DNA from: Actinomycetes bacterium
Lineage (GTDB): Bacteria; Actinomycetota; Coriobacteriia; Anaerosomatales; JAGXFU01
Assembly (NCBI GenBank): GCA_024637115.1
Contig: JAGXFU010000007.1
Coordinates: forward strand, 109,377-173,376
Length of the DNA: 64,000 nt
Direction of reading: 5' to 3'
Positions 51,371 through 58,354 of this stretch are shown here, piece after piece. The position numbers were made by a program, and so were the translations under genes. The notes below the pieces were generated by a model, which was not told the origin of the DNA, did not search any database, and worked only from the letters and a program-made list of their open reading frames with translations. Within the stretch, counting starts at the first letter, position 1. The number at the start of each line of letters is the position of its first letter.

Positions 51371-52036
51371 CTACTCGGTCGCCGCGCGCTTGATGGCTTG
51401 CGCGCGAACGCCTGCGACGAAGCGGTTGTTTATCTGAACAAACAACTTGTACGCCTGGTCGAGGAGTGTCATCGCCTGCTGAGCCATTTCTTCATCAAGC
51501 GTCTCCCTGGGTCCGCGGAACGGCGAGTCGTGTATGAATGCATTGCGCGCCGCTCTCAGTTCGCGCCACTTGTACGGGAACTCGCGAAATCCCATCTCAG
51601 CTGCGGCTTCCTCGAACTCCTCTCCTGTGAGGTGAGGGAACAATCGTCCGATGCGTCCGCCAATCGCCCGCTGACCATCGAAGACGACCTCCCGAACCTT
51701 CACGTCGGCTCCACGAGCCGTGAGGATTCGGTCGATGATGTCCTCAAGGACAGCCTCGAGGAATGTTTCGACCAGAATCACAACGATTTCTGACTCGCCC
51801 TCTGAGTGGTAGTGACGAATCCTCTCGTCGAGACGCCTAAGTCGATCGGTGGGGAAGCGCCGACGCCCGTCGCCGGGTGTATCGCATGAGGGACAACGTT
51901 CCTGGCCCAGGCCGAATTGCTCGCTTGGCGACAGAAAGCCACACTCCGGGCACTCGTAGAATGTCGGTGCCGCGGTGCCGTATGTTGCCTTCGGTGGCTT
52001 GGGTGGAGGCTGTGTGTATGTTCGCTCTTTCTTCAC
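51371..52036 (-). CDS. Zinc-ribbon plus HEPN-like protein of unknown function, inside the nickel/hyp operon
   Basis: 221 aa. Proline-rich leader, then a zinc ribbon (C29xxC32 ... C48xxC51), an Arg-rich linker, and an all-helical C-terminal half (about 65-215) that contains R164-N-A-F-I-H169, the R-x4-H motif of HEPN domains, in RELRAARNAFIHD. HEPN proteins are often RNases or small-molecule-binding helical bundles; catalysis is not proven. Its ATG overlaps the nikO stop by 4 bp (ATGA), and hypF starts 13 bp downstream, so it is translationally coupled to nickel uptake. I do not recognise a named family; it may be a novel accessory gene. Confidence 0.7.
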   Translation of the reverse strand: MKKERTYTQPPPKPPKATYGTAAPTFYECPECGFLSPSEQFGLGQERCPSCDTPGDGRRRFPTDRLRRLDERIRHYHSEGESEIVVILVETFLEAVLEDIIDRILTARGADVKVREVVFDGQRAIGGRIGRLFPHLTGEEFEEAAAEMGFREFPYKWRELRAARNAFIHDSPFRGPRETLDEEMAQQAMTLLDQAYKLFVQINNRFVAGVRAQAIKRAATE

Positions 52037-52794
52037 GCTCCGATTGTACCGCGACGCGCGGCAACGCTGGGCGGAAGCTCCAGTCCATGTTCGTCAAGGA
52101 GCTGCGCATCGCCCAGGATCTCCTCGGCTGGTCCGTCGGCGGCGATTCGGCCGCCGTCGACGATGACTGCCCGCTGGCACAGATGCCAGGCGAGATCCAT
52201 GTCATGCGTTGCCACGATCATGGTTGTGTCCAGTGAGGCCAGGAGTGTGAGCATCTGGTGTCTGGCACGCGGGTCGAGGTTCGAGGTGGGCTCGTCGAGC
52301 ACCATGATCTCCGGACGCATGGCAAGGATCGTGGCGAGTGCCGCTCGCTTACGCTGGCCGAAAGAGAGGTGCTGGCCGGCTTTGCTCGCGAGATCCGCCA
52401 GACCGACAGCGTGGAGCGATTCGTGGACGCGTTCATCGACCTCGCCTTGCGTGAGGCCGGCATTGAGCGGACCGAACGCGACATCGTCGTAGAGCGTTGT
52501 CATGAACAGCTGGTCGTCTGGATCCTGAAATACCAATCCGATGCGTGAGCGAATCTCACGAACGGTCGTTGCGTCCAGCCGGGATATGCCGATCGTCACG
52601 TTCCCCTCGGTGGGCATGATCACACCGTTCAAGTGCAAGATGAGCGTCGACTTTCCAGCCCCGTTGGGACCCAGAAGAGCCACTCTCTGTCCCGTGGCCA
52701 CGTCAAGATCGATGCCGTCGAGCGCCCGTGTGCCGTCAGGGTACGCGTATCCGAGACCGGAGATTGTGAGTGCTGTGTTCGCAGCGTGCATCGT
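52033..52794 (-). CDS. nikO: ECF-type nickel/cobalt transporter ATPase (NikO/CbiO)
   Basis: 253 aa. Full ABC ATPase: Walker A GPNGAGKST, Q-loop LVFQDPDDQLF, signature LSFGQRKRAALATILAM, Walker B IMVLDEPTSNLDP and H in ATHDMDLAW. The DPDDQLF Q-loop is characteristic of ECF energisers. ATG 52794 follows a GAGAGGTC site. Works with NikQ and NikMN. Confidence 0.92.
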   Translation of the reverse strand, partial: TMHAANTALTISGLGYAYPDGTRALDGIDLDVATGQRVALLGPNGAGKSTLILHLNGVIMPTEGNVTIGISRLDATTVREIRSRIGLVFQDPDDQLFMTTLYDDVAFGPLNAGLTQGEVDERVHESLHAVGLADLASKAGQHLSFGQRKRAALATILAMRPEIMVLDEPTSNLDPRARHQMLTLLASLDTTMIVATHDMDLAWHLCQRAVIVDGGRIAADGPAEEILGDAQLLDEHGLELPPSVAARRGTIGA

Positions 52795-52802
52795 GTGACC
52801 TC

Positions 52803-53696
52803 TCAGTACAGAAGGACGGCGGCGACAACGAGTAGTGTTGTTGACAGTGTGAGCCAATCCGCAGAGCGCACGGTGAATGTCTCATTCGACGGAAGTACGC
52901 CGGTGTATCCCCGGGAGAGCATGGCTGCGAAGATCCGTTCACCGCGCTCGTATGCACGGATGAACAGGTTTCCGGCGAGATTCCCGTAGAGCAGAACCAG
53001 TCGGTGAGGTGAGATTCCAGGGGCGCGACTCGCCACGGAACGGCGCATGGACCGAAGCTGATCCGCGAACACATCTGTAAAGCGGTAGAGGAAGGTGAGG
53101 AGCGTGAGAAAGACATCGGGCAGACGCAGCCATTCCAAGGCTTTGAGAATGCGTGGCAGCGGCGTGGTGCTCGATATCAACAGTACGGTGAAGGCGGAAA
53201 ACCACGCCTTTGACATGATGCTCCATACGAGCATCCAGTTCGCTGCATAGGCCGCTGTCACGCCTGACCACGAAATCGACTCCATGCGCCCGAGCGGTGC
53301 AAAGAATGCGATTCCGAACGCAATCGGCAGAACCAGTGCGGCGCGGGCAAAGATCCATCGGAGGGGTACACCTGAGATCAGTACGAGCGCGCCGAGCAGA
53401 ACCAGTAGAAGCGCAGATTCGATGGGGCGAAGCGTAGGACCGGCTACCACGCCGATAATAAGGGTGAGCGCAGAGATTATCTTGAACCGCGGATCGAGAT
53501 CGTGAAGCGGTGAGAGCAGATATGTATAGCGTTCGTAGCCGACTGTGTGCGCGTGCTCATGCGCGTTTGGCCCGTGATGGTGGGGATGGCGATGGGCGCG
53601 CGCGTCGTCGTGGACGTGCTCGTGGCCGTGCAACTCGGGTGCATGCTCGTGGGCGTTCGTCCGAGTGTCGTGGTTGTGTTCTTGGCGATCAGGCAC
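52803..53696 (-). CDS. nikQ: ECF nickel transporter T component (NikQ/CbiQ) with His-rich N-terminus
   Basis: 297 aa. The first about 50 residues contain about 15 His in HxH/HxHxH groups (HEHAPELHGHEHVHDD, HPHHHGPNAHEH), a likely metal reservoir or sensor. Then about five helices with the T-component signature near ALEWLRLPDVFLTLLTFLYRFTDVF and SVASRAPGISPHRL. Starts at GTG 53696, overlapping the nikMN stop by 8 bp. Confidence 0.92.
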   Translation of the reverse strand: MPDRQEHNHDTRTNAHEHAPELHGHEHVHDDARAHRHPHHHGPNAHEHAHTVGYERYTYLLSPLHDLDPRFKIISALTLIIGVVAGPTLRPIESALLLVLLGALVLISGVPLRWIFARAALVLPIAFGIAFFAPLGRMESISWSGVTAAYAANWMLVWSIMSKAWFSAFTVLLISSTTPLPRILKALEWLRLPDVFLTLLTFLYRFTDVFADQLRSMRRSVASRAPGISPHRLVLLYGNLAGNLFIRAYERGERIFAAMLSRGYTGVLPSNETFTVRSADWLTLSTTLLVVAAVLLY

Positions 53697-54645
53697 GCCT
53701 GGTGCCGTCCGAGCCTGAGCGCCGACGGCTGACCTGGGTGAAGACTGCGTACACGAGCACTCCGGTTACAACCACCCCGACCATTCCGGCCAGGATTCCG
53801 GCGAGCGTTTCGTTGGAGACTCCGGGAATCGCGTAGTCAGGAATCGGGCTGGACACGAGTTGAGTCTCTTGGAAGGCGGCACCCACTCCTTGTTCGAAGT
53901 AGGCGAACTCAAGGCCGTCGGGCGAGCTCGATGCAAGGAAGGAGAGTCCCACAGCGCATAGTGCAAGTATCGCCAGACCGTAAGCAAGTGAACGCATCGA
54001 GCGTTGAATCGGAGCAGAACCGGCCTCAAGGACATCGGGTCGGACTCTGAGCACGTAGGCCACGAGGCCGGCGGTCACCACTCCCTCACCAGCGCCGATG
54101 ATCGCGTGCCAGAAGCCCATCGCTCCAAGAATCAGTCCAAGCTGAGCATTGCCTGAGAGCCAGATCTCTGTACCGGCAGCCACTGCTGAAACGAACAGCG
54201 ACACCCAGGCCGCGATGAACGCGCTTGCGATCTTCAGCCCCCGGCGGTCGTTGATGGCGGTGAGTGCCCGCCATACTCCCCAGCCCACAAAGGGGGCGAT
54301 GACCGCCAGATTGAGTACGTTGGCCCCCAGCGCAAGAATGCCGCCGTCCGCGAACACGATGGCCTGAATCATGAGGACTGTTGTCATCACTATTCCTGCT
54401 GCCCACGGACCAAGAAGGATGGCGGCGAGCGCACCACCGGCAAAGTGGCCCGACGTGCCTCCGGCCACGGGGAAGTTGAGCATCTGCAGCGCAAAGATCA
54501 ATGCAGCAGTCACGGCCATGAGCACTACTTTGCGCTGGTCGAAGTGTTTCCGTACCCATGCGACTCCATAGCTCACGAAACCGAGCGACGCTGCGCCGCT
54601 GGCAACGACTGTCGTATTACTGAGCATCCCGTCAGGTATGTGCAT
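53689..54645 (-). CDS. nikMN: ECF nickel transporter substrate component (NikM/CbiM) with fused PDGLE domain
   Basis: 318 aa. Starts MHIPDG, whose His2 is a metal ligand in this family; GGTSGHFAGGALAAILLGPWAAGIVMT and FADGGILALGANVLNLAV follow. After about residue 225 comes a membrane-anchored extension with SSPDGLE, the CbiN/NikN-like hallmark, and a last helix. So N is fused to M, as in NikMN. Ni is favoured over Co by nikR and hyp neighbours. Confidence 0.92.
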   Translation of the reverse strand: MHIPDGMLSNTTVVASGAASLGFVSYGVAWVRKHFDQRKVVLMAVTAALIFALQMLNFPVAGGTSGHFAGGALAAILLGPWAAGIVMTTVLMIQAIVFADGGILALGANVLNLAVIAPFVGWGVWRALTAINDRRGLKIASAFIAAWVSLFVSAVAAGTEIWLSGNAQLGLILGAMGFWHAIIGAGEGVVTAGLVAYVLRVRPDVLEAGSAPIQRSMRSLAYGLAILALCAVGLSFLASSSPDGLEFAYFEQGVGAAFQETQLVSSPIPDYAIPGVSNETLAGILAGMVGVVVTGVLVYAVFTQVSRRRSGSDGTRRA

Positions 54646-54663
54646 GGTCGATCCCCGGTCTTC

Positions 54664-55080
54664 CTAGAGGTGCTGCCCCGTTGTGGTCATCACCAGTTTG
54701 CCGTGCTTCACGCCCTTGGTGCCCAGGAGAGAGTCTGCGATTGAGCGCACGTCGCTGCTCGCGCCTCGGACCACGATCACTTCGAGGCAGTTGTGGGCAT
54801 CGAGGTGTACGTGCATCGCTGAGACGATCTTGTCGTGATGCGCGTGTTGAACTCCATCGAGCTTTTCGGACAGGTCACTTGCATGGTGGTCGAAGACCAT
54901 GGTGACCGTCCCAACGATCTCACCGGTCGAATCCTCCCAGGCCGACTCCACGAGAGCATCGCGTACGAGATCGCGAACCGCTTCTGATCGATTGACCCCG
55001 AGTCCGCGTTGCTCAACGAGGTTGTCGAAGCGGGCGAGAAGGTCTTCTTCCATCGCGATGCTGAAACGTGAGAGTCCCAC
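54664..55080 (-). CDS. nikR: Nickel-responsive regulator NikR
   Basis: 138 aa. N-terminal ribbon-helix-helix ([38 protein letters not shown]), C-terminal ACT-like domain with the Ni ligands H and C in [21 protein letters not shown] 55080 is preceded by AAGGAGG. First gene of the Ni/hyp operon; represses it when nickel is plentiful. Two GTAACAC repeats sit between it and the upstream terminator. Confidence 0.95.
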   Translation of the reverse strand: MGLSRFSIAMEEDLLARFDNLVEQRGLGVNRSEAVRDLVRDALVESAWEDSTGEIVGTVTMVFDHHASDLSEKLDGVQHAHHDKIVSAMHVHLDAHNCLEVIVVRGASSDVRSIADSLLGTKGVKHGKLVMTTTGQHL

Positions 55081-55094
55081 GGGTGCCTCCTTAG

Positions 55095-55124
55095 CAGTAA
55101 CACGAATAGAAAAACAGTAACACG
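55095..55124 (-). promoter_or_regulatory. Putative NikR operator: tandem CAGTAACACG repeats overlapping the promoter
   Basis: CAGTAACACG occurs at 55095-55104 and 55115-55124, 20 bp apart (two turns) in the same orientation. GTAACAC/GTGTTAC is the half-site reported for some non-enterobacterial NikR operators, but here the copies are direct, not inverted. On the minus strand TTGACT (55141-55136) and TACTGT (55119-55114), 16 bp apart, could be -35/-10, so one copy overlaps the -10. Confidence 0.45.
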
Positions 55125-55155
55125 CCCGCCCACCTAGTCAAGGTGGACGGGCGTG
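55121..55155 (-). terminator. Terminator between the 82-aa gene and nikR
   Basis: 15-nt arms (55121-55135 and 55141-55155, 14 of 15 pairs) with loop AGTCA, followed on the minus strand by TTACTGTTTTTC, a T-rich tract. Ends transcription from the upstream genes just before the nikR promoter. Confidence 0.8.
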
Positions 55156-55192
55156 CAGGTTTCTTCAGAATCGTGAGGTCGAAAGCGAGCTG

Positions 55193-55441
55193 CTAGATCC
55201 GTTCGACCTTCACGTCAGTGTTGGCGCTCGTGTCGAATCCGGCCGCGGCGCTGCCAACTTTGGCGCGAGCTTCTCCGAGAAGCACGGTCGCTTGAGCCAC
55301 AGTGGCGCTCGGTTCGGTCATGCCCGCGTGGTCGGCAAGATGGTGTATCTGTTCAAGCCACTGCTGCGCCATTGCGAGCGAGTCATCGACTTGTCCGAGC
55401 ATCAAACGCATTTGGTCGGTATTGACGCCTTTTTCACACAT
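55193..55441 (-). CDS. Hypothetical protein, mostly helical
   Basis: 82 aa from ATG 55441 with AGGAGGGTCC upstream. Sequence begins MCEKGVNTDQMRLMLGQVDDSLAMAQQWLEQIHHLADHAG, a clear amphipathic helix, and ends in a low-complexity TSANTDVKVERI. No family recognised. A Cys at residue 2 and the helical form suggest a small adaptor. It lies between thioredoxin and nikR and is followed by a terminator. Confidence 0.65.
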   Translation of the reverse strand: MCEKGVNTDQMRLMLGQVDDSLAMAQQWLEQIHHLADHAGMTEPSATVAQATVLLGEARAKVGSAAAGFDTSANTDVKVERI

Positions 55442-55507
55442 GGACCCTCCTAGAGACACAAAATCGTTGGTGCAAGTCGATCTGCACAGTGCGTGGAGAT
55501 TGCCGTT

Positions 55508-55834
55508 CTAGCCGAGCCAGGTCGCCAATTCTTCAAGGAGGCGCTTCTTAGGCATTGCGCCGACGAGCTTCTTCACGACCTCGCCATCTTTGAATACCAG
55601 TAGCGTGGGAATCGACAGAACATCGAACTTGGTCGCCGTCGCAGGGTTCTCGTCGACATTGAGTTTTGCAACAACGATCGATTCTGCGTATTCGTCGGCG
55701 ATTTCCTTGAGAACCGGCTCCATCATGCGGCATGGACCGCACCACGGCGCCCAGAAATCCAGCACAACGGGCTTGCTGTTGCCAAGAACGTCGGTCTCAA
55801 AGCCGCTATCTGTAACCTGCATCATTTCGCTCAT
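55508..55834 (-). CDS. trxA: Thioredoxin
   Basis: 108 aa. Active site W31-C32-G-P-C35 in VVLDFWAPWCGPCRMM, and cis-Pro in SIPTLLVFKDGEVV. Disulphide reductant partner of the adjacent trxB, encoded 28 bp away. GAAGGGAG precedes the ATG 55834. Confidence 0.96.
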   Translation of the reverse strand: MSEMMQVTDSGFETDVLGNSKPVVLDFWAPWCGPCRMMEPVLKEIADEYAESIVVAKLNVDENPATATKFDVLSIPTLLVFKDGEVVKKLVGAMPKKRLLEELATWLG

Positions 55835-55862
55835 ACCCGTACTCCCTTCACACACTGTCGGT

Positions 55863-56801
55863 TCAGATCGAGCATACCTTGTTATCTACGTATTTCAGTG
55901 CTTCGAACGCGGAGGAAGCACCCTTTGCCGCGGCTGTGATCACTTGCTTCAACTCATTGTCTGTGACATCGCCGGCAGCATAGATGCCCGGGTAGTCAGT
56001 GCGGCCATCATGGTCTGTCACGATATATCCTGACTCGTTGAAACTCGTCAGGTCCATCGCGATTGTATTGACGGGGTCGACTCCCACAAAGATGAACACT
56101 CCATCGAGCGGCAGAAACTCATCTTCATCGCCGTTAGTGGCGCCAAGTTCAATCCCAACCACTTTGCCGCCTTCACCTTTGACTTCCTTGACGACACGGC
56201 TCCACTGCATGGTGATCTTGTCGTTTTCGAAGCACCGCTCTTGAATGCACTTTGTGGCCCTGAGTTCGTCGCGCCGATGGATGAGATGTACCTGGGCGGC
56301 AAACTTCGTGAGAAAGAGCGCCTCTTCGGCTGCGGCGTCGCCGCCACCAATGACGGCTACCACTTTATCTTTGAACAGAGCGCCGTCGCACGTGGCACAC
56401 CATGAGACGCCTCGTCCCGTGAACTCGCTCTCACCCGGGACACCGAGCTTCTTTGGAATGGCGCCCGTTGCAATGATTACGGCTCGCGCAAGGAACTGCT
56501 CATCTTCTGAAGTGGTGATGATGAAGTCCAGGTCGGAAGGCTCGATCTTGTCGATCGACGTGAACGGGCGCACCTCGGCTCCGAACTCTTCGGCCTGGGC
56601 AAGCATCAGGTCGCCAAGCTCCTGGCCGGATAGCCCCTTAGGGAATCCCGGGTAGTTCTCGACCCAGTCAGTCGTGATGATTTGGCCTCCCGGTATGCCC
56701 TGCTCGAATACAACGGTTCGGGCGCGCGCACGAGAAGCATATAGGGCGGCAGTCAGGCCGGCAGGTCCGGCTCCGACAATGGCGATGTCAATGGTCTCCA
56801 T
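55863..56801 (-). CDS. trxB: Thioredoxin reductase
   Basis: 312 aa. FAD motif GAGPAGLTAALYASRA, redox CATC in SWCATCDGALF, NADPH motif GGGDAAAEEALFL, and the late GIYAAGDVTDNELKQVITAAAKGASSA. Reduces TrxA; the pair forms a unit downstream of the PIN-TPR gene (4-nt gap). Confidence 0.96.
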   Translation of the reverse strand: METIDIAIVGAGPAGLTAALYASRARARTVVFEQGIPGGQIITTDWVENYPGFPKGLSGQELGDLMLAQAEEFGAEVRPFTSIDKIEPSDLDFIITTSEDEQFLARAVIIATGAIPKKLGVPGESEFTGRGVSWCATCDGALFKDKVVAVIGGGDAAAEEALFLTKFAAQVHLIHRRDELRATKCIQERCFENDKITMQWSRVVKEVKGEGGKVVGIELGATNGDEDEFLPLDGVFIFVGVDPVNTIAMDLTSFNESGYIVTDHDGRTDYPGIYAAGDVTDNELKQVITAAAKGASSAFEALKYVDNKVCSI

Positions 56802-56804
56802 GTT

Positions 56805-57917
56805 CTAGAACGTTCCTTCCTGTGGCAGCGGCTGGTCGGCGGCCTCTGCTTCTGCGGTAACCTGCTCAAGCGCAGCTCGGGCATCTGAATTCACAGCCTG
56901 CGCATGTGTATCCCCAGTTTCTGTGAGTGCGATTACCTTGTTGAACTGAGTTGCTGCGGCATTGTAGTCGTTTCTGCCGCGCCAATAGAATATGCCCAAG
57001 TTGAAATTCGCCTGAAGGTGATTGGGGTTCTGCTCGACGACTTTCAGGGCTTCTTGGATCGCCCGGTCCGTCTGGCCGGCATAGAAGTAGGACGCTGCGA
57101 AGTCGGCCCGTACATCGGGACTGTCAGGCTTGACTTCCAGGTACCGCTCGTAGTGCCTGACCGCGAGCTGCGAATACCGGATCTCCCCGGACTGCAGGCG
57201 CAAGTCATAATAGACGTTGGCAAGTGCGAGGCGGGTATCCAGGTCGGTCTCATCGCGTTCCAGCGTGAGCAGATAGTCGAGTATCTTCTGTTCATTCACA
57301 CCCAGTTGCTCGCGGAACTCAGTTGGCACGCCCGAGATCTGATTTGTCCCCGGTGTACCCAGTAGCGACACCAGAACGATTGCAGCGAAGACGGCCACTG
57401 CGACGGCGAGTATGCCGATCGGCACGCGATAGCGCTGAAATGGGCGGATGATGTAGCGTCGCCCCCAGCTGCCTTCGACTTCTCCGGCCCTGCGCTCAAC
57501 AGCCAATCCAAGAGCCTGCGCTTTAAGGAGCATGTTGAGGTCGTTGGTGATTACCGTGAGGCTCTCGCACCCTTCAGCACAAACCTGGTAGGCGACAGCC
57601 AGGATCTTATCGTCGGCATTTCGAGTTGAGAACCCATCGGGCAGCGGCTTGTCGGAGTCGTAGGGAACAACCCGGAGTATCCCGCTGTCGGGGATCTTCA
57701 CTCCGTCGATCAGGCTGCCTTGCTCAGACAGTTCAAAGAGAATCCTGCTGATCTCGCGACCGCGGAACCTGAGGTCGGGATCCACTCGTGAAGTCTTGAG
57801 CCGGTCGAGTTCGCCCAGCACCGTCTCGGGGATGACGATCTCCGTGTCTTCGTCGAACTCAAAGATGGCCCCTGGGTCAGCGAGTAAGACGTTGGTGTCG
57901 AGCAGGACTGTACGCAT
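56805..57917 (-). CDS. PIN-domain, transmembrane and TPR fusion protein
   Basis: 370 aa. Residues 1-140 are a PIN domain of the PhoH/YlaK-linked kind: LLDTNVLL with D7, PETVLGELDRLK, RNADDKILAVA and TVITNDLNMLLKA, so the acidic metal ligands are present. Residues 165-187 form one helix (VPIGILAVAVAVFAAIVLVSLLG). Residues about 205-355 contain TPR-like repeats, e.g. AVRHYERYLEVKPDSPDVRADFAASYFYAGQTDRAI and AATQFNKVIALTE. The PIN part would be cytoplasmic and TPRs outside, if the single helix is a type I/II anchor. Followed by trxB after 3 nt. The architecture is unusual. Confidence 0.8.
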   Translation of the reverse strand: MRTVLLDTNVLLADPGAIFEFDEDTEIVIPETVLGELDRLKTSRVDPDLRFRGREISRILFELSEQGSLIDGVKIPDSGILRVVPYDSDKPLPDGFSTRNADDKILAVAYQVCAEGCESLTVITNDLNMLLKAQALGLAVERRAGEVEGSWGRRYIIRPFQRYRVPIGILAVAVAVFAAIVLVSLLGTPGTNQISGVPTEFREQLGVNEQKILDYLLTLERDETDLDTRLALANVYYDLRLQSGEIRYSQLAVRHYERYLEVKPDSPDVRADFAASYFYAGQTDRAIQEALKVVEQNPNHLQANFNLGIFYWRGRNDYNAAATQFNKVIALTETGDTHAQAVNSDARAALEQVTAEAEAADQPLPQEGTF

Positions 57918-57955
57918 GTTGCCTCTCTACCTCTGAACCATCGGACAGACCCCGG

Positions 57956-58315
57956 TCATCTGAAACTGCCCTGGGTCTCGGACTTGACGTAGTAGGGTTG
58001 TGTGAATGTTCCGCCACTGAAGTAGGTCAACACAGTGGCGAGTATCCACGTACCCTCAACCGGTGCCTGCAGCCACGCGTGGAACGTGTTCTCATCCTGG
58101 TCGTACAGGTAGACTGTCGTCCCGCGTCCCGCGGCGTATTCTGCCGCCATTGTGGCGTTCTGGTTGCGATCCTTGTCACCCCGGGGGCTGAGTCTGTCAC
58201 CGGTCTCCATGGCTACATTGTTCACATCGTAGCTCGCTTTGGCGTAGCGCCCCACGTCGTTGACAAGGACGAGGGTAATGACGATGAAGAGCACTATTCC
58301 AATCGACTTCCTCAT
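57956..58315 (-). CDS. Small membrane-anchored protein of unknown function
   Basis: 119 aa. One N-terminal hydrophobic segment (about 5-20, GIVLFIVITLVLVNDVG) followed by an extracytoplasmic domain with an NVAMETGDRLSPRGDKDRNQNATMAAEYAAG stretch and YLYDQDENTFHAWLQAPVEGTW. The N-terminus and the AEYAAGRG segment recall TadE/Flp pseudopilin-like proteins, but this is not certain. It stands just downstream of the 664-aa envelope gene. Confidence 0.6.
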   Translation of the reverse strand: MRKSIGIVLFIVITLVLVNDVGRYAKASYDVNNVAMETGDRLSPRGDKDRNQNATMAAEYAAGRGTTVYLYDQDENTFHAWLQAPVEGTWILATVLTYFSGGTFTQPYYVKSETQGSFR

Positions 58316-58354
58316 CCGATACCTTTCTTGTCCGAGTGGAAGCAGCCACGCATT

